Below, in pieces: positions 16,726 to 24,263 of a DNA stretch of 46,344 nt. The stretch is from a virus. The stretch is from positions 1-46,344 of the IMG/VR virus record IMGVR_UViG_3300048837_001192. One strand, 5' to 3'. The notes beneath the pieces were generated by a model, which was not told the DNA's origin, did not search any database, and saw only the letters and a program-made list of their open reading frames with translations. Each line of letters starts with the position of its first letter. The stretch's first letter is position 1. Both the position numbers and the translations under genes were made by a program.

Positions 16726-17067
16726 TTACTTCAGCAGCTCCTCGAGCTGCGGCACCGTCATGCGCTGGGTGTACGGGATGCCCTTTTCGTCGAGCAGGGC
16801 ATGCAGCTCGGCCTTGGTGCGGGCGGGCGCTTCGGCTGCGGACTCCGTGTCGTCGCCCTCGGCTTCCGGGGCCGGGTCAACCTTCGCGGCGCCCTTGCCT
16901 GCCGCCTGCTTGCTGGCGCCCTTGGCCTGCTCGGCCAGCCAGGTCTCGCGCCGATCCCACTTGATCAGCTTGTCCGGGTTGGCGTTGATCTGCGCCTGGT
17001 CGGCGTAGAGCTTCTTGTCGGGGTTGCCCGCCTTGAAGACGGGGATCAGGTTAGTGCGCGGGTCCAT
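16726..17067 (-). CDS. HeH/LEM-domain phage protein
   Basis: A 113-residue protein starting at ATG 17067 with GGAGG upstream. The last 35 residues (TKAELHALLDEKGIPYTQ...LEELLK) match the HeH/LEM helix-extension-helix pattern common in small phage head genes. The middle is a Lys/Ala/Glu-rich linker. It follows a terminator-like hairpin, so it may begin a separate transcript. Confidence 0.7.
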   Translation of the reverse strand: MDPRTNLIPVFKAGNPDKKLYADQAQINANPDKLIKWDRRETWLAEQAKGASKQAAGKGAAKVDPAPEAEGDDTESAAEAPARTKAELHALLDEKGIPYTQRMTVPQLEELLK

Positions 17068-17129
17068 GCGTGCCTCCGTGGTTTCGTGCCCGCAGTGTGC
17101 GTGCCCGCGCGACAACGACCGAAAACGAA

Positions 17130-17153
17130 CCTGCCCGGCGTGAACCGGGCAGG
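17130..17153 (-). terminator. Terminator-like hairpin
   Basis: CCTGCCCGG pairs with CCGGGCAGG around a six-base loop. On the minus strand it is followed by TTCGTTTTC. It lies between the lipoprotein gene and the HeH-domain gene and could reduce read-through between head and connector genes. Confidence 0.6.
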
Positions 17154-17172
17154 GTGTCAGGGTTGCGCGACG

Positions 17173-17751
17173 TCACGGTCGCAGCTTGTCGATGATCTTC
17201 AGCGCGGCTGTGCTCAGGCTGGCCTGCATGCTGGTGCGGGCCTCGGGCCACTTGGCCGGGTCGGCCTTGGTCTTTTCAAGCGCGGCCGTCACGCCTTCCA
17301 CCGCCTCACGCGCCCTGGCCCTGCCGACCATGGCCCCGCCGCCGAACACCGCACCGAGCCCGGCCGTGATCCAGCCGAACACGGTGCCGAGGTAATCGCT
17401 CGTGCTCTTGGCGTCCTTGAAGTCCTGCACGGCGGCCTGGTACACGTCCAGCGCGCTCTTGTAGGCATCCTCGGCGGCCTTGTACTTGGCCACGGCACTC
17501 GGCAATACCTGCTCGATGGCCTCGATGGCCGTGGTGTCGCCGGTGGCCTTGGCCGTGTTGTACTCGTTGATCAGGGCCTCGAGTTCCTTGCCCGCGGCCT
17601 CGAAGTTGGTGGCCGCCTGGTTCAGCAGGTCCTGCCGCTTCTCGGCGACCTCCTGCGCCTTCTGGACGCTGGGGCCGAACAGCGCGCAGCCGGGCAGCAT
17701 GATCGCCGCGCAGAGCGCGAACGTGAGCAGCAGAATGGGAAGCGGTTTCAT
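17173..17751 (-). CDS. Phage lipoprotein with coiled-coil body
   Basis: A 192-residue protein with a classic lipoprotein signal: MKP, a hydrophobic stretch, then the lipobox LPGC at about residues 18-21, giving lipid attachment after cleavage. The body is a long helical region rich in Ala, Glu and Lys, with a Gly-rich hydrophobic patch (GWITAGLGAVFGGGAMVG) near residues 130-150. A GGAGG site precedes ATG 17751. It clusters with two small membrane proteins and may be part of a lysis or superinfection-exclusion cluster; that role is inferred. Confidence 0.7.
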   Translation of the reverse strand: MKPLPILLLTFALCAAIMLPGCALFGPSVQKAQEVAEKRQDLLNQAATNFEAAGKELEALINEYNTAKATGDTTAIEAIEQVLPSAVAKYKAAEDAYKSALDVYQAAVQDFKDAKSTSDYLGTVFGWITAGLGAVFGGGAMVGRARAREAVEGVTAALEKTKADPAKWPEARTSMQASLSTAALKIIDKLRP

Positions 17752-17815
17752 GGGTTGACCTCCGTGGTTGCGCCTTTGCGCTTGTGGGGTCACCGTAGGC
17801 GCGGGCGCGACAAGT

Positions 17816-17923
17816 TCAGGAGAGACGGTCCAGCGCGCGGCTGAGCGCCACCAACAGCAGCACCACGGCAGCCAGGACCGCAAGGCCGATCGCTACGCGC
17901 GCCTCGACGGGCAGGCTGTTCAC
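17816..17923 (-). CDS. 35-residue membrane peptide
   Basis: A GTG start overlaps the stop of the upstream gene (GTGA). The product has one hydrophobic helix (VAIGLAVLAAVVLLLVAL) and a short basic tail. Too short for confident family assignment, but the coupling and clean hydrophobic segment favour a real gene. Confidence 0.5.
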   Translation of the reverse strand: MNSLPVEARVAIGLAVLAAVVLLLVALSRALDRLS

Positions 17924-18366
17924 GGCTTCACCTGCCCTGTCTCGCGCCGCGCCTTTTCGATGTACGCCTGCTGCCACGCCTCCAGCTCGTCCAGCCGGTC
18001 CCCGTGGTCGGTCAGCAGATCCCGGTGCTCGCTGAATTGCTCGGCGCCGTTGTCGAGTGCCGCCCGCATGTCGGACACGTCCTCGCGCAGGCCCTTCACG
18101 GTCTCAACCATCTCACGCTGCACGGCAAGCTGCGACTTGGCCCAGCGCCCGGTGGCGTAGGCGAGCGGCAACGCGCCCGCGATGATGGCTGCAACGTAGC
18201 CCGGCACGTCGGCCTCCAGCAGCCCGCGAACCTGCTCGCCGCCTAGGCCGAAGAATCCGGCAATGGCAAGGATCAGCGCCGGGTTGTCGCGCAGGCGCTT
18301 CCAGATTGTGACCGGCACGTCTCCGGTGTCGCGCCTGACCTTGCGGGTCTTTTTGTTGCCAGCCAT
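17920..18366 (-). CDS. Two-pass membrane protein with coiled coil (holin-like?)
   Basis: A 148-residue protein from ATG 18366. A basic N-terminus precedes two hydrophobic segments (about residues 30-46 and 56-75), followed by a coiled-coil tail. It sits with a 35-residue membrane peptide and a lipoprotein in the late operon, where lysis genes could reside. No endolysin is recognised nearby, so holin is only one possibility. Confidence 0.6.
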   Translation of the reverse strand: MAGNKKTRKVRRDTGDVPVTIWKRLRDNPALILAIAGFFGLGGEQVRGLLEADVPGYVAAIIAGALPLAYATGRWAKSQLAVQREMVETVKGLREDVSDMRAALDNGAEQFSEHRDLLTDHGDRLDELEAWQQAYIEKARRETGQVKP

Positions 18367-18377
18367 TGGTTGCCCCC

Positions 18378-19196
18378 TTACGCGGCCCCGTAGTAACTTG
18401 CGATGCGGCCAGCGATTGCGGCCATATCCTCCGCGCTCATGCCCGCCTCGTGGAACGCTGTCAGCAGAATCTGCCCCGTGAATCCGTCTGCCCCGCTCGT
18501 TACGTTGCGCCCTAGGTGCATCAACGCATCGTAGGCCAGAGCACCGACGTTTTCTTGCGTTGACGGCGCACCACCGTTCAGAGACCCCTGCATATCCACG
18601 TTTGACGGGGCCTGCATCCGGATCGCCGCGACAAAGATGTCGTCCTGCGCGATCTCCAGCAGCACGGGCGTTGCCGCCCACTTGAGACACGCGAGGGTCT
18701 TTTGGTTGCTCAGGTCGGTGCGGTTTGAAACGTACATCCCGACACCGCCACTAGAGCAGTCAAACAGGGCTGGATGCAGGTGCTGGTTGGTGCTGTTGTG
18801 ATTCGCGAACGCCGTAACTCTGCCGACGATCAACGCGATGCCCGTGCTGTTTCCCATGAACACCGTGCGATTCACGTTCGCGTTGTTCGCACGATTCCGG
18901 GTCAGCATGGATTTGCTTGTGGCTGCGCTGAAATCCACCGCTTTGAAATCGCCCACGGTGGCAACCTCCGGCTGGTAGTCATCGGTAGCCTGCCGCCACT
19001 CAACGTCCGCCGTGCCACGATTCGCCCACACCTCGATGTTTCCGGTCGTGCCGTCGAGCGTGAAGTCGTCATCTTCCGCGATGCTATACAGTTCCCAGCC
19101 CAACAGGTCATCGTCGGGGTGGTATGCACCGCCACCCCCCGCCGCCGCGCGCTGGGCGGATCTGCCGTTGCGGTTTCTGTTGCGGTTGCGGCTCAT
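18378..19196 (-). CDS. Head-fibre / lectin-like capsid accessory protein
   Basis: A 272-residue protein starting at ATG 19196, overlapping the preceding stop (TGATG). The N-terminus has an Arg-Asn repeat (SRNRNRNRNGR) and a Gly/Ala linker; the rest is beta-rich with a concanavalin-like look (residues about 70-240). Position after the small decoration-like gene suggests a surface fibre or decoration protein. Confidence 0.55.
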   Translation of the reverse strand: MSRNRNRNRNGRSAQRAAAGGGGAYHPDDDLLGWELYSIAEDDDFTLDGTTGNIEVWANRGTADVEWRQATDDYQPEVATVGDFKAVDFSAATSKSMLTRNRANNANVNRTVFMGNSTGIALIVGRVTAFANHNSTNQHLHPALFDCSSGGVGMYVSNRTDLSNQKTLACLKWAATPVLLEIAQDDIFVAAIRMQAPSNVDMQGSLNGGAPSTQENVGALAYDALMHLGRNVTSGADGFTGQILLTAFHEAGMSAEDMAAIAGRIASYYGAA

Positions 19197-19597
19197 CAGG
19201 CCCCCGGATCGGAGACCGTCAGGTTGGCGACGCCGCGCGGCAGGTGCGTCCCGCCCTCGAAGATCAGCGTGAACGCGCCGACTGCCGTGTTGGCCTGGTC
19301 GCTGATGTTGATGAACTCGCCGGCCTTGACCGGCATCAGCGACATCTGGCCGCTGGCTGCCAGCAGGCGCCGCGAGGTGAGCGCCTCGACGCCCGCCGCC
19401 GCCGCGCTGTGCACCTCGTAGGCGAGCGCGTTGGCGTTGTCCTCGATGGCGAACCACTCCGCGCCTTCGGGCGCCACGATCGACAGGTCGTCGTTCTGCG
19501 AGCCGTCGTTGGTGCCGTTGAAGCGGTACGCGCGGTGCGTGTCCCCGGAGACGCCGGGGTAGCCGCCTGCAACCTGTTTGATGCTGGTCTTTGCCAC
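19196..19597 (-). CDS. Small capsid decoration / head-fibre-like protein
   Basis: A 133-residue beta-rich protein directly downstream of the coat protein gene, a usual place for decoration proteins. No signal or membrane segment is present. An upstream terminator-like hairpin separates it from the coat gene. Family not firmly recognised. Confidence 0.6.
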   Translation of the reverse strand: MAKTSIKQVAGGYPGVSGDTHRAYRFNGTNDGSQNDDLSIVAPEGAEWFAIEDNANALAYEVHSAAAAGVEALTSRRLLAASGQMSLMPVKAGEFINISDQANTAVGAFTLIFEGGTHLPRGVANLTVSDPGA

Positions 19598-19640
19598 CGG
19601 GATCTCCTCCGCTGCGAACCCCGCGGGGTGCAGAGCGGAG

Positions 19641-19662
19641 GGGCCCGCCCGAAGACGGGCCC
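19641..19662 (-). terminator. UUCG-capped hairpin downstream of the coat protein
   Basis: On the minus strand, GGGCCCGTC and GGCGGGCCC form a nine-pair stem (one G-T) closed by a TTCG tetraloop. It is just past the coat gene stop. There is no good T tract, so it may be a weak terminator or an mRNA-stabilising element that lets coat protein be made in excess. Confidence 0.6.
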
Positions 19663-19670
19663 CCGATGGT

Positions 19671-20891
19671 TTAGCTCTGAGCTCGCAGCATGCGGCAGGC
19701 GAGCATGGGGTTCAGCACCGCCACACCCCACAGCGCGTCAACGGCCACGTTCACCAGGCCCGCGGCGCCCGCGTACCACATGCGGAGTCGCAGGCTCAGT
19801 CCGGTCTGCTCGTCGACCACGCTGGCCACGCGAGCGCCCATGCCGTCGCCGATGCTCGGCAGCGGGGCCATGCACAGGCCGAGCGCCTCGCGGTGGAACA
19901 TCAGGTTCTCCACCGTGCCGGCAGCCGCGTCCTGGATGCCTTCGCGCAGGCCGAAGGTCGCGACGGTGTCCTCGGCCAGCGGCTTGCGCAGCGCCGGGAA
20001 GATGCCGATGGTGACCATGTTGCTGCCGACCGCGCCGCCCACGCTGGTGACGCGGTAGACCGTCGGGTCGCCGGCGAAGGTGATGGTGTCGGCGTTGACA
20101 CCCACGGTCTGGGCGTTGGTCAGGCCCTTGATGACGATGCTGCTCGACGTGTTCACGTCGTAGGTGGCGTTGGCCGCGCCCACACGGTCGCCGGTGCCTG
20201 CCGCGGCGGCGAGCGTCGCGGTCTGCTGGGCGATGTTGCGGTACGCCAGCTGGCTGGCGAAGAAGTTCACGCCGAAGCGGCGGCCCAGGCTGGCGTCGAT
20301 CAGCGTCTGGTTCGCGCCCTGGCCGGCGATCTGCGCCTGGTGCCAGATTGCGTCGGTGATGAACGTGTTCTCCAGCGACGGGTCGACGGCGCACATGATG
20401 TTTTCGTCCATCGGGCAGCCGTTCTCGAACAACACCTTGCGGCTGGCCGCGATGATGTTCTGCGCGCCGCTCTGGTTTGCGAGCGCCCAGGGGCCGATGT
20501 AGTGGCCCAGGGCGTAGATGCTCGCCTCGATCTTGTCGGCGACGCGGTCAACCGCCGGCCCGATGTGCTCCTGGATCAGGCGCTCGGTGCCGTAGGCGAG
20601 CTCGCGGTCGCTGACGGTGAACTTCTTCTCGAAATGCTGATCCAGCGTCAGGCTGACGTTCTGGCCCTTGATGTCCTCGGCCGTGGTGCCGGTGCCGGCG
20701 ACGAAGGTCTCGGCGTCGCCGAACAGCGTGCTGCGGCGCAGGTTGATCGTCTGGCCCTGCTCGAACGAGCTCTGGCGCTCGATCTCGGCCTGGCGGGACA
20801 CCGCCTTCACGATGCCCTTCTTGTTCTTCAGCCACATCAGGGCTGAGCGGGCAGCGAGGGTCATGTCGTAGTTGGCGAGTGTGTTGCTCAT
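19671..20891 (-). CDS. Major capsid protein (P22 coat-protein type)
   Basis: A 406-residue coat protein. The N-terminal third (around KFTVSDRELAYGTERLIQEH and DRVADKIEASIYAL) matches the P22 coat-protein family, which shares the HK97 fold. It lies directly after a scaffold-like gene, as in P22-type morphogenesis. The ATG follows GGAG with seven bases between, but that GGAG is inside the 3' arm of a perfect hairpin (20897-20929), suggesting translational or transcriptional control. Confidence 0.85.
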   Translation of the reverse strand: MSNTLANYDMTLAARSALMWLKNKKGIVKAVSRQAEIERQSSFEQGQTINLRRSTLFGDAETFVAGTGTTAEDIKGQNVSLTLDQHFEKKFTVSDRELAYGTERLIQEHIGPAVDRVADKIEASIYALGHYIGPWALANQSGAQNIIAASRKVLFENGCPMDENIMCAVDPSLENTFITDAIWHQAQIAGQGANQTLIDASLGRRFGVNFFASQLAYRNIAQQTATLAAAAGTGDRVGAANATYDVNTSSSIVIKGLTNAQTVGVNADTITFAGDPTVYRVTSVGGAVGSNMVTIGIFPALRKPLAEDTVATFGLREGIQDAAAGTVENLMFHREALGLCMAPLPSIGDGMGARVASVVDEQTGLSLRLRMWYAGAAGLVNVAVDALWGVAVLNPMLACRMLRAQS

Positions 20892-20896
20892 GAAAA

Positions 20897-20929
20897 GGCT
20901 CCGGTTAGGTTTCCCTGGTTACCGGAGCC
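20897..20929 (-). promoter_or_regulatory. Hairpin covering the coat-protein ribosome site
   Basis: On the minus strand, GGCTCCGGT and ACCGGAGCC form a perfect nine-pair stem with a 15-base loop, followed by TTTTC and the ATG. The GGAG ribosome site is in the 3' arm. It may hide the ribosome site or, given the T run, act as an attenuator. Confidence 0.6.
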
Positions 20930-20978
20930 TCTGGCCATACCCGGAAGATGTTGCCTGCGCTGCCCGCGGGTCACCCGC

Positions 20979-20992
20979 CTTGACAGGTCAAG
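20979..20992. promoter_or_regulatory. Palindrome CTTGAC-AG-GTCAAG upstream of coat gene
   Basis: A perfect inverted repeat in the 150-bp gap between scaffold and coat genes. The core TTGAC-N2-GTCAA also occurs at 22693, 30582, 32648 and 33795. It could be an operator for a phage regulator. Confidence 0.5.
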
Positions 20993-21041
20993 CTGATGCC
21001 GGGATTAGTACCCGTGCGATTTGTCGCGCGCAAGAACTTTT

Positions 21042-21923
21042 TCAGCTTGCCGCGATTTTCAGCTCCTTGCCTTCCTTGCGCGCCTGCGCGTAGGCCGCCT
21101 CGAATTCGGCCTGCGAGTGGTTGCGCGGCAGCACGATCGCGCTGCCCCCGCCCTTGCCCGGCCCGCCCGTTGCTCCGCCGCCGCTGCTGCCCGGGAAGAA
21201 GTGCGGGGCGCTGTCCTTCAGGCTCTCGACCCACTCCTCAGGCGAGAGCGGCGTTTTGCCGTCCTTGCCGAAAATGATCTGGCCCTCGGCGTCCTTGGGA
21301 ATCATCTGGAAGTCGTCGCCGGATTCCTCCAGCCGGTACACGCCGCGCCCGCGGTTGATCAGGTCGGGGATTGCCGACTTGTGCACGCCGGCCTTGGCCG
21401 CGGCCTCGGTCAGCTCGCGGTCGATGGTGGCCGCCTGCAGGCGCTGCATCAGCGTCTTCTCGCGCTGCTCGCGCTGGCTGTCCTTGCGCTGCCACTCCTC
21501 GATGTCCTTCTGATGGCGCTTGACCATTTCGTTGGTCTTGCGCTTCACGAGGTCGTCGACCTTGCCCTCCTTGAACAGCTTGAGCTCTTCGTCGTCGTTG
21601 AACTTCTTGAACAGCTCGGTCGCCTGGTCAAGGTCGCCCAGGGGCTTCAGCTTCTCCTGCAGGCTCTGGTACTCCTCCTGCAGGCGCTTCTTTTCGCTGA
21701 GCAATTCCTTGTTGTTGTTCAGCAGGCCGTCGAGGCCCTTGCCGCCCGTGGCCTTGGCGATCGCGTTCTGCACCTGGGCGTTCAGCCACTCCTGCGGCAC
21801 GCTCTTGGGATCGAAGCTGCCGCCTCCCCCGCCGCCTTCACCGCCGCCTTCGCCCTCGAACATGGTCGCGTGCTTGGGCAACAGCGCGTCGCCTGCGTGA
21901 TTTCGAATCTGCCACCATTCCAT
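21042..21923 (-). CDS. Scaffold-like protein
   Basis: A 293-residue protein, start at ATG 21923 with AAGGAG upstream. An N-terminal Glu/Gly-rich linker is followed by a long charged coiled coil (about residues 75-190) and a C-terminal Gly-rich plus basic segment. Placement immediately before the coat gene, high charge and helix content fit a capsid scaffold. No protease motif was seen. Confidence 0.75.
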   Translation of the reverse strand: MEWWQIRNHAGDALLPKHATMFEGEGGGEGGGGGGSFDPKSVPQEWLNAQVQNAIAKATGGKGLDGLLNNNKELLSEKKRLQEEYQSLQEKLKPLGDLDQATELFKKFNDDEELKLFKEGKVDDLVKRKTNEMVKRHQKDIEEWQRKDSQREQREKTLMQRLQAATIDRELTEAAAKAGVHKSAIPDLINRGRGVYRLEESGDDFQMIPKDAEGQIIFGKDGKTPLSPEEWVESLKDSAPHFFPGSSGGGATGGPGKGGGSAIVLPRNHSQAEFEAAYAQARKEGKELKIAAS

Positions 21924-21998
21924 CGTCTGCTCCTTCGCTTCGCCCCTCGGGGGCTGCACCGCCCGGCTCGACCGGGCAAGACAGCGCGCCTGTGCGCG

Positions 21999-22202
21999 CT
22001 ACAGTTCGTTCGCTTCCAGCTTGCGGGTCACGGCTGCCGCGCTGAAATCCGGCGCTTCGAAGTCGCCGCGCGGCTCGGGGTGTCTCTCGCGCCACTCCCG
22101 CACCATGCGGCGCGCGGCCTCGCGCTCTTCGGCGGCCGTGAGCGTCATGCCCATGGCTTCGGCCTCACAGCGGATCGCCTCTCGCGCCTCGCGGAAGGTC
22201 AT
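21999..22202 (-). CDS. Small charged helical protein between portal and scaffold
   Basis: A 67-residue protein, rich in Glu and Arg. Its ATG overlaps the portal stop by 4 bp. Unknown function; a minor head-assembly factor is possible from position. Confidence 0.65.
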   Translation of the reverse strand: MTFREAREAIRCEAEAMGMTLTAAEEREAARRMVREWRERHPEPRGDFEAPDFSAAAVTRKLEANEL

Positions 22203-23863
22203 GGCGCCTCCGTGCGGGCCGGCTCGAACTTCTCGGCGTCGTCGATCATCTTGGCCACCTCGTCGTCGCTGAAGCTCGGGAAGGCCTTGCGGATCAGGAT
22301 CTTCGCGGCCTCGCGCGGAAGCAGCCCGTCGGCCACGGCCTGGACCACGCCTTGCAGGGCCTGCACCTGTGCGCCGTTGAGCGCCGTGTCGGCCACGGCT
22401 TCGACGCCGTCGGCGGGGTCGGCTTCCGGCGTCGCCTGTGGATCATCCGCCGGGTCTGCCGCCTGCTTGCTGCCGCCTGCAGCCTCGCCCGCTTTCTTCT
22501 CGCCGGTCGCACCGTCTGCGATCTCGTCCTCGATGCTGCGGCTGGTCGGCACGATGCCGCCGCGCTGCAGGTTGGCGTGGTACACCGGGCGGCTGATCGC
22601 CTTGTCGTCGAAGCAGGCCTTGATCAGCGCCGCCAGCATGCCCGAGTCGATGCGCTCCTCGATGAAGTCGCGGTCCATGCCGAAGCCGACCGTTGACGGG
22701 TCAAGGCCCTGCCACTCCGCCGCCGTGCGCAGCAGCCCCCGGTAGGCGTCCTCGACGCTCATCACTGTGGTCTCGACCACGCTCAGCTCGTCGCGCGCCT
22801 TGGTGCGCACGGCCTCGGCCGTCTCCGGCTGGCGTCCCCGGTGAATCAGCTTCGCGCCCAGGCCAGCGGCCGTGTTCTCGATCTTGTCAAGCGCGGCCTC
22901 GAGGCTGCCGACGCCGACGCCGCTGTACTCCAGCATGTCCACGCGCTGGACGGTTGAGGGCAGCACCCAGAACGCGCCCGCGCCGATGCGCTTGGGGATC
23001 TGCTTCTCGTCGATGTCGCCGATCAGGTACGGCGTCGGCTGCGCCAGCATGTGCAGGGCCTGCCGCCAGTCGGCGCTTACCTGGTAGTGGTCGATGGTCA
23101 CGTTTGCGATGTCGAGCATCGGCGACTTTTGCAGGGACGGCCGGTTGCCGTAAGGCCCGACGAACCAGAACGGGATGTACGGCAGCGGCTTGCCGGCGAT
23201 CAGCGGCACGACGGTCTCGGGCTCGCCGAGCGGCGCGAGTCCGCCCTTGCCGGCGCGGCACACCCAGCAGCGCTGGACGTAAGCGCCGTCGACCAGGCGC
23301 AGCTCCCTGAAGCGCTCGATGTCGCGGCCGTCGCCCTCATTGGCGGCGTCGCGAAGCATCACCATGGTCAGTACCTTGGCGCCGTCCTGCACCGTCTCTG
23401 CCCAGTCGGTGATGTCCTCGGCCTGGTAGTGCGCGATGTAGGGGTGCGCGCCCGAGGCCTCGGCGCGCGGCAGGTCGAGCAGCAGGCCGTGGCGGCCCAT
23501 GTGCAGCGTTTCCAGCACGCTCAGGCGCAGGCTCTCGATCAGGCCCTCGCCGTCGCTGGTGACGCCGTCCATCACGTACTTGAGCTTCTCGGGCAGGTCC
23601 ACGCTGGGCAGCACGCGGAACACGATGCCCAGCAGCGCGCGCAGGGTGCGCTCAAGCACCGGGTAGTAGGTGGCGCGGCCCTTGTATGCCGCGTACATGG
23701 TGTCGCCGCTGGCGTCGCTGGGCATGCCGCCCGGGCGCGGCAGGTAGGTGGTGCCGCCTTCGCGGATGGCGTCCTGGCCCTCGAAGCAGTCACGCAGCTT
23801 CTGGAACTGCGCCTTGCGCAGGTTGTAAGTGTCGTGAAAGAACCGCTGGTCGCTGTCGGCCAT
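22199..23863 (-). CDS. Portal protein (DUF4055 type)
   Basis: A 554-residue protein from ATG 23863. The central portion (around TYYPVLERTLRALLGIVFR and LETLHMGRHGLLLDLPRAEA) matches the DUF4055 phage portal family, which forms the dodecameric DNA gate at the capsid vertex. It sits between the terminase and scaffold genes. The C-terminus is Ala/Asp-rich and helical. The in-frame GTG a few codons upstream is less likely. Confidence 0.85.
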   Translation of the reverse strand: MADSDQRFFHDTYNLRKAQFQKLRDCFEGQDAIREGGTTYLPRPGGMPSDASGDTMYAAYKGRATYYPVLERTLRALLGIVFRVLPSVDLPEKLKYVMDGVTSDGEGLIESLRLSVLETLHMGRHGLLLDLPRAEASGAHPYIAHYQAEDITDWAETVQDGAKVLTMVMLRDAANEGDGRDIERFRELRLVDGAYVQRCWVCRAGKGGLAPLGEPETVVPLIAGKPLPYIPFWFVGPYGNRPSLQKSPMLDIANVTIDHYQVSADWRQALHMLAQPTPYLIGDIDEKQIPKRIGAGAFWVLPSTVQRVDMLEYSGVGVGSLEAALDKIENTAAGLGAKLIHRGRQPETAEAVRTKARDELSVVETTVMSVEDAYRGLLRTAAEWQGLDPSTVGFGMDRDFIEERIDSGMLAALIKACFDDKAISRPVYHANLQRGGIVPTSRSIEDEIADGATGEKKAGEAAGGSKQAADPADDPQATPEADPADGVEAVADTALNGAQVQALQGVVQAVADGLLPREAAKILIRKAFPSFSDDEVAKMIDDAEKFEPARTEAP

Positions 23864-23921
23864 GCGCGAAGTGTGCAAGCGCGCGCGACAGGGTTAGAAG
23901 GCTGGCGGCGGGCGAAAGGCG

Positions 23922-24263
23922 CTACGCCTCGAAGAAACCAACCGGTGGCTTGGCGGGCAAGCGATGGCGGTAATGGTGGTCGACCTGATCCTGGGTCAGC
24001 GTTTCAAGCGCTTTGCGGAGTTGGGCGGGAACAGTTGCTTTGCCAAGGTGGAAATCCTCGCGGGAACCGCCTGCCGCCACAAACTCCCGGATATCGCACC
24101 TGGCTGTCACCCTGAGCCCTTCCCATCCGTCGATGTAAAAGTCGTCTTCGGCCGGCTTCCAGTCCCGGCGCAGGAGGACGACGTCAGGGTTGTCAGGGCA
24201 GTCCGCCGCGCTGTCGATCACGGTCAGCGGCCTGCCTGAAACCGGGTGTTTGAGGGATTGCAT
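23922..24263 (-). CDS. Hypothetical protein between terminase and portal
   Basis: A 113-residue soluble protein overlapping the terL stop by 1 bp. Mixed alpha/beta sequence with no recognised domain. A head or packaging accessory is plausible by position. Confidence 0.65.
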   Translation of the reverse strand: MQSLKHPVSGRPLTVIDSAADCPDNPDVVLLRRDWKPAEDDFYIDGWEGLRVTARCDIREFVAAGGSREDFHLGKATVPAQLRKALETLTQDQVDHHYRHRLPAKPPVGFFEA

